DNA of 12,767 nucleotides from an uncultured Blautia sp. (GTDB taxonomy: Bacteria; Bacillota; Clostridia; Lachnospirales; Lachnospiraceae): contig UQAX01000058.1 in assembly GCA_900539145.1 (NCBI GenBank), forward strand, positions 1 through 12,767. Reading direction: 5' to 3'. Position 1 is the stretch's first letter. Every line of letters starts with the position of its first letter. Under the pieces are notes generated by a model. The model ran no database searches. It worked only from the letters and a program-made list of their open reading frames with translations, and was not told the DNA's origin. Shown in pieces: positions 1-6,877 of this stretch. Both the position numbers and the translations under genes were made by a program.

Positions 1-67
1 TTGTTTGCCATACAATTTTATTTTCCTCTAACCACTATCTCTTTGTTTCAAACTTTTTCCTTCTTTC

Positions 68-301
68 TTAGCATTTAAAATCAAATAAATCACGAACAGG
101 TACTTCCAATGCTTCTGCGATGTCAAAAAGACTGTCCAGAGAAATGGAAGTTTTTACCCTTGGTGCTTCAATATTACTAATATGTGTTCTGCTAAGTCCT
201 ACACTTTCTGCAAGCTGAGTTTGCGTTAATCCTTTTAATTTCCGATAATAAGATATGGTCAGTCCTAATTCACGAAATTGTCTTATTCTTTTTTCGTCCA
301 T
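68..301 (-). CDS. Small XRE-family HTH transcriptional regulator
   Basis: A 77-residue protein made almost entirely of one Cro/C1-type helix-turn-helix. The core runs from about residue 12 to 70; LTQTQLAESVGLSRTHISNIE (residues 25-45) supplies the turn and recognition helix, and a short acidic tail ends DLFDFKC. Proteins of this size are usually DNA-binding repressors with no separate sensor domain. The start is supported by an AAGGAG-type ribosome binding site about 10 bases upstream. The gene lies downstream of, and in the same direction as, the P-loop ATPase gene, about 120 bp away, and that gap contains a TGCTA/TAGCA inverted repeat overlapping a possible -10. Autoregulation is therefore plausible, but this is inference. 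The target genes are unknown; the regulator may act only on itself and the genes beyond the window's left edge. Confidence 0.88.
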   Translation of the reverse strand: MDEKRIRQFRELGLTISYYRKLKGLTQTQLAESVGLSRTHISNIEAPRVKTSISLDSLFDIAEALEVPVRDLFDFKC

Positions 302-320
302 AAAGGCAAATCTCCTTTTT

Positions 321-334
321 TGCTAAATATAGCA
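321..334 (-). promoter_or_regulatory. Inverted repeat, candidate operator of the XRE gene
   Basis: TGCTA (321-325) and TAGCA (330-334) form a 5-bp inverted repeat with an AATA centre, about 20 bp upstream of the XRE start codon. On the minus strand the centre reads TATATT, a possible -10 element, so a protein bound here would block transcription. No convincing -35 is seen. The arrangement fits autoregulation by a small Cro-like repressor, but the repeat is short and could be chance in AT-rich DNA. Confidence 0.3.
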
Positions 335-422
335 TTGCCATAAATGGATAAAAACAAACCTAAAATATGCAGAAATAAAGTGTAAAGTTGCAAATTATAG
401 ATACATATTGTAAAAAGACGTA

Positions 423-1817
423 TTATAAATCATTTTTGCAGTATACAGTTAGATATTTGTCTGCAATACCACACATTTGCTCCAAGCTAAACACATGTAC
501 ATGGCTTCCGGAAATCACTTCAAAACCACTTACAAAGTCTGATTTGGAAAACAGATAATACCATTCTTCCATATCCGGGAAAAGAGAAGAATGTTTTTGC
601 AGCTTGTAAAGTGCATCAATATCGAGCCATTCATCTGTCCAGAAACAGGTTCCTAGTAAGACTTTGTTATTGTCATAAGCGGCAATAGGAATTGCTTCTG
701 TACGTTTTTTTGTAGGATGCTGTCCCCACCATTTGCCTACATTTTTCATAGGGAAAGGAGATGTTCTCATTTCATCCGTTAAAACCAGAAATTCTCTGCA
801 TATTGTTTCAAAGGTATTTTTAGTATAGTTATCTAAGGCAGGCAAAACAAAAGTATTGAAAACGGTCTCTCCCTGTCCAAATTCAATTTCTGACTGATAA
901 GGAAAGACATAGGTGTACCAAAAACGAAAAATACCATCCGAGATGGAATAAACCGCACGGCGGCTTGTCTGGTCTTCGGTTACCGGTACTTTTCGCTCTG
1001 CCAGATTATGGGAAGATAGAGAGAGCAGAAGACTGCTGGCAGCGCTGGGTGTAAGCCCTGTATCGTCACAAATTTCCTGCAGCTTTTTCTCCTCCTGTCC
1101 CAGGGAAAGGAGAATAGAGCGCATAACGGAAGACGCAGAGTAAAATTCTTTTGTTCTGGAAGGTACAAGGCGATAAAAACTGCCGTTTTCCTGAAAGAAA
1201 AGTCGGTAAAGATTGTCTTTTACCGATATTTCAGGGTTAAAAAAACGTAAATAAGCAGGTACACCGCCGGTAACGCTATATAATAGCATTTGTTCTTCTA
1301 AGGACATTTCAGGATAAAGCATCCGCATTTCAAAAAAGCGAAACGGTCTTAAAAGGAAAGCATGCTGTTCCTTTGTACATTCTTTTTCATAGGCAGAAGC
1401 GGGCTTGCATAACACCAGAAATAAATTTGCAGCGTTGCTTGTGCGGTTGAAAAAAGAAGTAATCAATGTGGAAATCCTTCTGTTTCCGGCAGCAAGATGT
1501 GGAAAGTCATCAAAAATGATTAACAACGGTTCTTGCTCAGCGTGTTTGGCAAGTAATTTAAGAACATCAGTCAGTTTTTTTGCCTGTTGAAAATCTTTGT
1601 GGAATTGCCGCGTGCATAATGCTTTTAGCATACGGATATTTTCTTCAAAAGATAGAGGGGCAGCTTTAAAATATAAAGTTTTTCTGCTTTTAGAAAGCTC
1701 CTGAATGAGTCTGGTTTTTCCCATACCGAAATGGGAGTATAAAGATATATGGCAGGAAGCTTCTGTATCAAATAAATGGTTGAAATTGGAAAGAATATTC
1801 CCTTTGTCTAAAAACAT
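423..1817 (-). CDS. P-loop ATPase of the ATPase_2 / DUF234 family with a degenerate C-terminal nuclease-like domain
   Basis: A 464-residue protein. Residues 22-38 hold the P-loop (HFGMGKTR at 29-36, with Ser28 where the first glycine is normally found). Residues 98-105 are a Walker B strand (LLIIFDDF), and TGGVPAYL at 183-190 is the conserved box of archaeal-type ATPase_2 proteins. A winged-helix-like stretch spans about 235-275, and a DUF234-like C-terminus about 290-440 (ISDGIFRFWYTYV, then VGKWWG). In this family the C-terminal domain resembles PD-(D/E)XK nucleases, with an EID and an ECKW-type motif. Here the corresponding positions read TEAIPIAA and GTCFW, so the acidic and lysine residues appear to be gone. 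Membership is recognised from motifs; the cellular role of the family is poorly known. A good promoter and an AAGGAG ribosome binding site precede the start. Confidence 0.85.
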   Translation of the reverse strand: MFLDKGNILSNFNHLFDTEASCHISLYSHFGMGKTRLIQELSKSRKTLYFKAAPLSFEENIRMLKALCTRQFHKDFQQAKKLTDVLKLLAKHAEQEPLLIIFDDFPHLAAGNRRISTLITSFFNRTSNAANLFLVLCKPASAYEKECTKEQHAFLLRPFRFFEMRMLYPEMSLEEQMLLYSVTGGVPAYLRFFNPEISVKDNLYRLFFQENGSFYRLVPSRTKEFYSASSVMRSILLSLGQEEKKLQEICDDTGLTPSAASSLLLSLSSHNLAERKVPVTEDQTSRRAVYSISDGIFRFWYTYVFPYQSEIEFGQGETVFNTFVLPALDNYTKNTFETICREFLVLTDEMRTSPFPMKNVGKWWGQHPTKKRTEAIPIAAYDNNKVLLGTCFWTDEWLDIDALYKLQKHSSLFPDMEEWYYLFSKSDFVSGFEVISGSHVHVFSLEQMCGIADKYLTVYCKNDL

Positions 1818-1855
1818 AATATCTCCTTGGATTTTGTAAAATAATAGTTAACTTT

Positions 1856-1884
1856 ATTTTAGGTGGAGTTTTCAGGAAAGTCAA
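1856..1884 (-). promoter_or_regulatory. Sigma-A-type promoter of the ATPase gene
   Basis: Read on the minus strand, TTGACT (plus positions 1879-1884) is followed by a 17-bp spacer and TAAAAT (1856-1861). This is close to the vegetative consensus and about 40 bp upstream of the ATPase start codon. The motif was read directly from the sequence; activity is inferred. Confidence 0.65.
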
Positions 1885-1956
1885 AGTATTTTCAAAGGTT
1901 TTTTATAGAAAGTTTAGATTTAATTCCGGATTATTTAGGGGAAAAAGAGAAAAAAT

Positions 1957-2178
1957 ATGGTATAATATTTGCACAAAGTGCAAATTAAGCCGATGAAATA
2001 GGCTTACCGCCACAAGAGTGGCGGATTATACCGGAAAGCCACGGCTTGAAAAGTAAATACCGTTGCGGCGCTTCCTTTTCAGCGCACGTGGTATAATGAG
2101 CCTTGCAGAGCCCTGCGCGTACGTAGAGGGCTCTATAAGGCGAAAAGCTCACGGAGACGGCAGTCGACGTGGTACAAT
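1957..2178 (+). promoter_or_regulatory. Three extended -10 promoter motifs upstream of the histidine kinase
   Basis: TGG-TATAAT-like boxes occur at 1958-1966 (TGGTATAAT), 2089-2097 (TGGTATAAT) and 2170-2178 (TGGTACAAT). Each has the TG dinucleotide of an extended -10 element, and none has a clear -35, which extended -10 promoters can do without. The last two share a longer context, ACGTGGTAYAAT. The first lies just upstream of the hairpin-rich DNA and could drive an RNA through it. The last lies about 30 bp from the kinase start codon and could drive the kinase directly. Confidence 0.45.
1967..2150 (+). ncRNA. Candidate structured RNA or leader, unidentified
   Basis: This non-coding stretch is visibly richer in G and C than its flanks and contains a chain of inverted repeats. 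They are ATTTGCAC/GTGCAAAT (1967-1985, loop AAA); TAAGCC/GGCTTA (1986-2006); CCGCCAC/GTGGCGG (2007-2024, loop AAGA); ATTATACC (2025-2032) with GGTATAAT (2090-2097), enclosing TGAAAAG/CTTTTCA (2047-2081); and a closing arm with GCCTT/AAGGC plus AGAGCCCT/AGGGCTCT (2100-2141). GAGC/GCTC (2098-2101, 2147-2150) could enclose this last arm. I do not recognise a known riboswitch or small-RNA class. It could be an independent RNA, a cis-acting leader of the kinase operon, or DNA-level binding sites. No U-tract follows any stem, so no intrinsic terminator is claimed. Confidence 0.45.
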
Positions 2179-2208
2179 ATAGAAAAACCGGCTAGAGAGG
2201 CAGTGACT

Positions 2209-3705
2209 ATGAAACTTAAAACCAGAATTATTATTTCTTTCTTTATTATTGTTTTAGAACCCTTGCTTTTTACGGGTTTGGCTTTCTGGGCATTTTCGGA
2301 GTATCAGTTCGGTGTCATAGAAGAACAATATGGAATAGAAGACCCCACATATAAAAGTCTTTCCAATACAGCGGAGATTGTAAATCATCTTAGTAATGAA
2401 CAGGCAGAGGTGATGCAAAAAGTAGCAGAGGAAGAGCCATATAAATTTGAAGATATTGTGTATTTGGATGAAATGAATAAGGAACTTCAGGAGATGCACT
2501 CGTATCTGTTGGTGAAAGAAGGAGACAGAGTGACCTATTACGGCTGCGAAAACTATCCGGCAGAGGTAGTAAAACGTTTGGAGCGTTATGAAAACTTTAA
2601 TTCCGGAAGCAGCGACAGTGTTTATATGGGAGGCAGAGTTCAGGCGCTTGTAAAACAGATTAGTTTTCAGACGGATACAGTGAAGGACGGAAGCGCATTT
2701 ATTATTTCTAATATTTTTGAAACGCTTCCCCAGTTAAAGGAGCTTTTCAAAAACATGCTGGTAACGGTAATTGTAATTCTGTCTGCTACTGCATTAGGTC
2801 TGACATGGTGGATTTACAGAGGGGTGATTGCTCCTCTTGACAGACTTCGGACAGCTACCAGAAGGATTAAGGAGGGCGATTTGAATTTCTCTGTATCTAC
2901 GGAAGGAGTCAGTGAAATTGCGGATTTATGTCAGGATTTCGAGGATATGCGCCGCCGTCTGAAGGAAAATGCAGAAGAAAAGGTTGCTTTTGACAGGGAA
3001 AGTAAGGAGCTTATCAGCAACATTTCCCATGATTTAAAAACTCCGATTACAGCGGTAAAAGGCTATGTCGAGGGAATTATGGACGGAGTTGCCAATACGC
3101 CGGAGAAAATGGAGCGCTATATTAAGACCGTCTATAATAAAGCCAATGAAATGGACAGATTAATTAATGAACTGACTTTCTATTCTAAAATGGATACGAA
3201 TAAAATTCCGTATACGTTTAATAAAATTTATGTAACAGAATTTTTTGATGATTGTGCGGAAGATTTGAATGTAGAGCTTAGCGCCAAGAATGTAGAGTTT
3301 TCTTATTCCAACTATGTAGAACCGGAAGTTATGGTAATTGCAGATGCGGAGCAGATTAAGCGTGTTGTAAATAATATTGTGAGCAATTCTTTGAAGTATA
3401 CCGGCGATGAAAAACAGAAGCGAATTAATTTGCGGGTAAAGGATGTGGGAGACTTTATTCAGGTGGAAATCGAGGATAACGGAAAGGGAATAGCGGCAAA
3501 AGACTTGCCTAATATATTTGACAGATTTTACAGAACAGATGCTTCCCGAAATTCTTCTAAGGGAGGAAGTGGCATTGGTCTTTCTATTGTTAAAAAGATT
3601 ATGGAGGACCACGGAGGTAAGGTCTGGGCAACAAGTAAAGAAAATATTGGAACAGTGATGTACTTTGTTCTAAGAAAATATCAGGAGGTACCGGTAAATG
3701 AGTAA
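2209..3705 (+). CDS. Membrane sensor histidine kinase of a two-component system
   Basis: A 498-residue protein. A first membrane helix lies near residues 6-29, followed by an extracytoplasmic sensor region of about 150 residues that I do not recognise, a second membrane helix near 182-205, a HAMP linker near 206-255 and a HisKA domain with SNISHDLKTPIT (phospho-accepting His274). The HATPase domain has the N-box around NNIVSNSLKY, the DNGKGI box near 423-428 and the GGSGIGL box near 452-458. All catalytic boxes look intact. A GTG six bases further upstream is in frame, but AGAGAGG (2194-2200) sits only two bases before it and eight bases before ATG 2209, so the ATG is preferred. The gene overlaps the response regulator by 8 bases, a sign of a cognate pair. 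The signal it senses cannot be read from this window. Confidence 0.95.
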   Translation: MKLKTRIIISFFIIVLEPLLFTGLAFWAFSEYQFGVIEEQYGIEDPTYKSLSNTAEIVNHLSNEQAEVMQKVAEEEPYKFEDIVYLDEMNKELQEMHSYLLVKEGDRVTYYGCENYPAEVVKRLERYENFNSGSSDSVYMGGRVQALVKQISFQTDTVKDGSAFIISNIFETLPQLKELFKNMLVTVIVILSATALGLTWWIYRGVIAPLDRLRTATRRIKEGDLNFSVSTEGVSEIADLCQDFEDMRRRLKENAEEKVAFDRESKELISNISHDLKTPITAVKGYVEGIMDGVANTPEKMERYIKTVYNKANEMDRLINELTFYSKMDTNKIPYTFNKIYVTEFFDDCAEDLNVELSAKNVEFSYSNYVEPEVMVIADAEQIKRVVNNIVSNSLKYTGDEKQKRINLRVKDVGDFIQVEIEDNGKGIAAKDLPNIFDRFYRTDASRNSSKGGSGIGLSIVKKIMEDHGGKVWATSKENIGTVMYFVLRKYQEVPVNE

Positions 3706-4387
3706 GATTTTAATTGTGGAAGATGAGGAAGCGATTGCAGATTTAGAGAAAGACTATCTGGAATTAAGCGGTTTTGAAGTGGAAATTGAGAATAGAGGCG
3801 ATGTAGGATTAAAAAGAGCCTTAGAGGAAGACTATGATTTGTTTATTTTAGATTTAATGCTTCCGGAGGTGGATGGATTTGAAATATGCAGAGAAATCCG
3901 TAATCAGAAAAACACGCCGATTATCATGGTTTCAGCCAAAAAAGACGATATCGATAAAATCAGAGGTCTTGGTCTGGGCGCAGATGACTACATGACAAAA
4001 CCTTTTAGCCCCAGTGAACTGGTAGCCAGAGTAAAAGCCCACCTTGCCAGATATGAACGACTGATTGGAACAGGAATTCAGGAAAATGATATTATTGAAA
4101 TCCGTGGACTGAAAATTGATAAAACAGCAAGACGTGTATGGGTAAATGGTGAAGAAAAGAACTTTACCACGAAAGAATTTGATCTTCTTACCTTTTTAGC
4201 ACAAAATCCAAACAGAGTGTTTACTAAGGACGAGCTGTTTAAAGAAATCTGGGCAATGGAGTCTATTGGAGATATTGCAACTGTTACTGTGCACATTAAA
4301 AAAATTCGTGAAAAGATTGAATTTAATACAGCGAAACCTCAATATATTGAAACTATTTGGGGTGTAGGATATCGATTTAAAGTGTAA
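3698..4387 (+). CDS. OmpR/PhoB-family response regulator
   Basis: A 229-residue protein. The N-terminal receiver domain (about 1-115) has an acidic pocket at Glu8, Asp9 and Glu10, phospho-accepting Asp52 in LFILDLMLPEVDG, switch Ser79 and conserved Lys101 in MTKPF. The C-terminal winged-helix domain (about 128-229) has the recognition region TVTVHIKKIREKIE and ends in the family's typical YIETIWGVGYRFKV. Length and all key residues are normal, so the protein should bind DNA when phosphorylated by the overlapping kinase upstream. AGGAGG at 3683-3688, inside the end of the kinase gene, provides the ribosome binding site. No obvious terminator follows; the remains of an insertion sequence begin within about 100 bp. 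The regulon is unknown; the kinase leader is a reasonable place to look for its binding sites. Confidence 0.95.
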   Translation: MSKILIVEDEEAIADLEKDYLELSGFEVEIENRGDVGLKRALEEDYDLFILDLMLPEVDGFEICREIRNQKNTPIIMVSAKKDDIDKIRGLGLGADDYMTKPFSPSELVARVKAHLARYERLIGTGIQENDIIEIRGLKIDKTARRVWVNGEEKNFTTKEFDLLTFLAQNPNRVFTKDELFKEIWAMESIGDIATVTVHIKKIREKIEFNTAKPQYIETIWGVGYRFKV

Positions 4388-4443
4388 GGTGAGTGAAAAA
4401 ATAGAAAAGGTTTTTATAGGGAGTACTGTGAAAGAAACTAGAG

Positions 4444-4478
4444 GACAGCCAATAAATGGCGCACTTTAACAAGCTGTC
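4444..4478 (-). repeat. Hairpin downstream of the IS110 transposase remnant
   Basis: GACAGC (4444-4449) and GCTGTC (4473-4478) can pair, and a smaller GCCA/TGGC hairpin (4448-4460) overlaps the left arm. The position just beyond the transposase stop codon suggests it belongs to the non-coding end of the element. Some IS110-family members carry their structured guide (bridge) RNA in a non-coding end, but I cannot show that this is one. Confidence 0.35.
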
Positions 4479-4499
4479 TTATGGCAGCCTTTGAAAAAA

Positions 4500-4516
4500 T
4501 GTATTGCAATAAAGTG
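4500..4516 (+). repeat. Left copy of a direct repeat bracketing the IS110 remnant
   Basis: TGTATTGCAATAAAGTG lies immediately next to the transposase stop codon. A 19-base near copy with two extra bases, TGTATTGCATAATAAAGTG, lies at 5307-5325, just beyond the broken 5' end of the same gene. The pair therefore brackets the open frame almost exactly. Confidence 0.6.
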
Positions 4517-5299
4517 TTAAGAAACTAATTGCGATTCGGAAATTATCCCTTCGTTGATAAGCAGTTTCTTAGCCTGTTTGATAGCCTTTTCCTTCTGTTT
4601 TTCTCTTAGAGGTTCTGGCATATCAATCTTATATAAATCGCTCGGATTCCATGCCTCACCGGTAGACAGCATTTGGTAGATGGCAGTAAGAATCATCCGG
4701 GCGATAGCAATGATGGCACGTTTTTTACCACGGCGTTTCATAATCCGCTCATATTTTTGCTTGTAATAAGGAGAATTGGCAGACTTCACGGCTGCATGGG
4801 TAACTTGTACCAACGCAGGTTTGAGGTAGACACCGGCACGTGTTATTCTGACAGATTTCTTTTTACCAGCGGATTCATTGTTGCCGGGAGTTAATCCCGC
4901 CCAACAGCATAAGCGTTTAGAAGTGGAAAACGGAGCCATATCAATACCAATTTCGGAGATAACAGTGATTGCACTGTTACGGTCAACACCCGGAATGGTA
5001 CACAGTAACTGGATAGCATTTTCATAAGGTACAACCAAAGAATCAAGCATAGTGTCTATATCATTTATCGTAGATGTGATATAATCCATATGTGCGCGAA
5101 CAAGGCGCATACGATATTTTTGGGGATCAGTCATCTGATAGCCTTCGATGGATTCCATGACACTATCAGACTTCTTCTTGAGAGAACGAAACAGTCTGGA
5201 AGCTATTTCTTCGTGGTTGATGGAATTGTCAGATTGTTCGATTAGGTAATCAATAACAGATAACGATTGGGTGGTCGTTTTTCTTTTTGAGATTATTTG
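4517..5299 (-). pseudogene. IS110-family transposase, N-terminally truncated
   Basis: An open frame of 260 codons with no stop between an upstream TAG (5300-5302) and the terminal TAA. The first ATG is at 5158, but recognisable protein continues further upstream (TTTQSLSVIDYLIEQSDNS and onward), so the original gene was longer at its 5' end. What remains is a helical linker and the complete Transposase_20 domain: IPGVDRNSAITVISEIG, the WAGLTPGNNESAGKKK segment carrying the serine expected to be the nucleophile (Ser96 counted from the ATG), then TRAGVYLKPALVQ. The N-terminal RuvC-like DEDD domain, which every active IS110 transposase needs, is missing. Full-length members have roughly 400 residues. 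The element should be immobile unless helped in trans. Near-identical direct repeats bracket the fragment. Confidence 0.85.
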
Positions 5300-5306
5300 C
5301 TATGAG

Positions 5307-5325
5307 TGTATTGCATAATAAAGTG
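5307..5325 (+). repeat. Right copy of the direct repeat bracketing the IS110 remnant
   Basis: TGTATTGCATAATAAAGTG matches the left copy at 4500-4516 except for a two-base insertion. It lies five bases beyond the in-frame stop that limits the truncated transposase, so it marks either the edge of the element or the scar of the deletion that removed the N-terminal half. Confidence 0.6.
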
Positions 5326-5422
5326 GATATGTGTCAATAAAATCTTTCTAAGAGAATACCTATAATTAAAAATACTACTTGAAAAAGGCAGGGACATACA
5401 AATTATAAGGAGGGTTTTATTT

Positions 5423-5775
5423 ATGCCAGAGACAATTAAATTTGCATTATCAAAAGAAAATATGATGAGTTAGGTGAAAAAGCAAATAAAGAAAAATTAA
5501 CGATTCAAGATTATGTTAGAAGAATACTTTTTCCCGATTATTATAACACAATTACTTCATTAGAAGCAGTAAATAAAGCACTTACGAAATATAAAAAAGG
5601 AGAGAGGTTTACAGTTTCGGATATTTTTGGGGAAGAATGGAATCTGCCTAATGGAGTTGCAGGTCAATTTGGTAAGAAGTCTTTTGAATTAGTTGAGGCA
5701 GAGTATAGTACTAAAATAAGATTTACCGGTGATTACAGCAATAAGAGGAAAAACGCAGTATATGAAATTCTCTAA
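5423..5775 (+). pseudogene. Small RHH/DUF1413-like protein gene, broken by a single-base frameshift
   Basis: A strong AAGGAGGG ribosome binding site (5407-5414) leads to ATG 5423, which encodes MPETIKFALSKEN before an early TAG at 5471. In another frame, open from 5461 to 5775, the protein resumes as KYDELGEKANKEKLTIQDY and runs about 104 residues. Adding one A to the AAAA run at 5457-5460 would restore a continuous protein of 117 residues. The N-terminal half resembles a ribbon-helix-helix-type segment (KLTIQDYVRRILFPD). The C-terminal half (FTVSDIFGEEWNLP, then FGKKSFELVEAEY) resembles DUF1413 proteins, but that match is from memory and tentative. The intact reading frame around the lesion suggests a very recent mutation, a phase-variable run or a sequencing error rather than old decay. 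Confidence 0.65.
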
Positions 5776-5829
5776 GTAAGGTCTGTAAAGAATGGATTGC
5801 GGAAAATAAGTACAAGAAGGGAAATATAT

Positions 5830-6023
5830 ATGAAATATTTAGATGAGGCATTGCATGAATATAGCCAAATGGATTTTTATCCTTTTCACATGCCTGGACA
5901 TAAGCGGAATTTTTTGCCGGAAATTAAAAGAAAAATCAACAGCTGGCAGCAAAGTTTTATGGGGCTGATTTTAGGTATTTTCCCATAAAGGGCAGTACAG
6001 TAGGAATTTTAGTAATAGTATAG
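5830..6023 (+). pseudogene. Decayed N-terminal fragment of an Orn/Lys/Arg decarboxylase
   Basis: ATG 5830, with AAGAAGGG about 8 bases upstream, begins MKYLDEALHEYSQMDFYPF followed by HMPGHKRN, a signature of the N-terminus of PLP-dependent Orn/Lys/Arg decarboxylases. After about residue 40 the frame is lost. A different frame downstream encodes LAAKFYGADFRYFP and IKGSTVGIL (about 5952-6011), matching the family's YGAD...F.VNGST.GI region, which normally lies several dozen residues further on. The fragment then ends at TAG 6021. So there is an internal deletion plus a frame change, and the remaining roughly 350-400 residues, including the PLP-binding lysine, are absent. The fragment cannot encode an active enzyme. 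An in-frame ATG at 5797 is less likely because it lacks a good ribosome binding site and family similarity. Confidence 0.75.
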
Positions 6024-6054
6024 GAGCTGATAATAAAAAATATCAGCTCCTATA
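6019..6054. terminator. 14-bp-stem hairpin between convergent genes, probable terminator
   Basis: TATAGGAGCTGATA (6019-6032) and TATCAGCTCCTATA (6041-6054) form a perfect 14-bp stem with an eight-base A-rich loop. The hairpin lies just past the decarboxylase remnant and 17 bp beyond the stop of the GntR gene, which converges from the right. The T-tract is weak on both sides (GATTTCTAATTCTATTTT on the plus side), so termination is likely but not certain. Confidence 0.6.
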
Positions 6055-6070
6055 GATTTCTAATTCTATT

Positions 6071-6853
6071 TTATTGTGTTAGAATATGAGTTTTTTTATT
6101 AATTGGATTTTTGATTTTTAATTGCTCTTTATTATTTGAGGAGATTATATATGAGGTAGTTGCCCCGTTTAAAATGCTGATAGAAACATGAACAGGAACG
6201 TCATTTTCGTCATATACAATTTTAAATATGTCAAATACAGGATCACCCTCTTCGCAGTGAAGATAAGTTGCCTCGTCTTTTTTTGCTTTTCGTACTTTAA
6301 TCACTTTTTCGGAATTTACCATTTTTACATGATATATATTTTTTAAAATTTTATATACAGAAAAATTTCCGGTCAGATATTTCTGTATATCAGGATAACG
6401 GTCAGAAGGAAGATAGCAGGTATCTATAAAGATCATTGTATCATCATGTCCCATAACACGTTTAATTTCAATGATATCAGAAGTATCAGGAATGTTCAGG
6501 TATTCGCTGAATTCATCAGAAGTTTTTTTGAATTGAAGGGAAAGTAGTTCAGAAAATGCATTCTGGTTTCTTTCTTCTATTGCTTCATGAAAACCACCGA
6601 TTTCATTTAACCTGATGCGTAAGGAAGGGTCCAGAACAAAAGTGCCTTTTCCTTGCTTTTTTACCAAAATATTTTTGTCACAAAGTTCTTTCACAGCTCG
6701 TCTGACGGTGATACGGCTGACATTATATGCGGCTTCCAGTTCTGTTTCTGTGGGAAGTTTATCACCGGCTTTATAAGTGCCATTTTTGATGTTTTCTATA
6801 ATAGCATCCATAAGCTGTTGGTATAGTGGCTTGATTATATTTTGTTCTAACAT
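6071..6853 (-). CDS. frlR: GntR/HutC-family regulator with UTRA domain, probable FrlR-like repressor
   Basis: A 260-residue protein. Residues 9-73 form the GntR winged helix (PLYQQLMDAI, GDKLPTETELEAAYNVSRIT, then QGKGTFV). Residues about 95-240 form a UTRA effector domain of the HutC subfamily (IIEIKRVM, DTCYLP, YKILKN, GDPVFDIFKIVYDENDVPVHVS). UTRA domains usually bind a phosphorylated sugar or pathway intermediate and thereby release the repressor from DNA. The gene is last in the fructosamine operon, 24 bp after the PHP gene and in the same direction, so an autoregulated local repressor is the natural reading. The frlR name rests on context; the ligand could be any phosphorylated intermediate of the pathway. 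The ribosome binding site (GGAG) is about 13 bases from the start, longer than usual, so modest translation is possible. Confidence 0.88.
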   Translation of the reverse strand: MLEQNIIKPLYQQLMDAIIENIKNGTYKAGDKLPTETELEAAYNVSRITVRRAVKELCDKNILVKKQGKGTFVLDPSLRIRLNEIGGFHEAIEERNQNAFSELLSLQFKKTSDEFSEYLNIPDTSDIIEIKRVMGHDDTMIFIDTCYLPSDRYPDIQKYLTGNFSVYKILKNIYHVKMVNSEKVIKVRKAKKDEATYLHCEEGDPVFDIFKIVYDENDVPVHVSISILNGATTSYIISSNNKEQLKIKNPINKKTHILTQ

Positions 6854-6877
6854 ATTTACTTTTAATCTCCAGTTATC

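Noticed and set aside
2107..2134. AGAGCCCT/AGGGCTCT stem as an intrinsic terminator upstream of the kinase
   Set aside because: The stem is followed by ATAAGGCGAAAAG, with no U-tract on either strand.
1958..2178. The three TGGTATAAT-like boxes as a CRISPR or other repeat array
   Set aside because: The shared core is only 9-12 bases, the spacing is unequal (131 and 81 bases) and the motif equals an extended -10 promoter element.
2203..2208. GTG start for the histidine kinase
   Set aside because: The ribosome binding site ends only two bases before it; ATG 2209 has normal spacing and a typical MKLKTR start leading into the first membrane helix.
3160..3612. 150-codon open frame on the minus strand inside the histidine kinase
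   Set aside because: Antisense shadow of the HisKA/HATPase coding region with an implausible Ile/Tyr/Arg-rich composition.
5341..5366. TATAAT at 5361-5366 as promoter of the frameshifted small gene
   Set aside because: The -10 is perfect but no -35 or extended -10 is seen, and the DNA is very AT-rich, so it is not listed as a feature.
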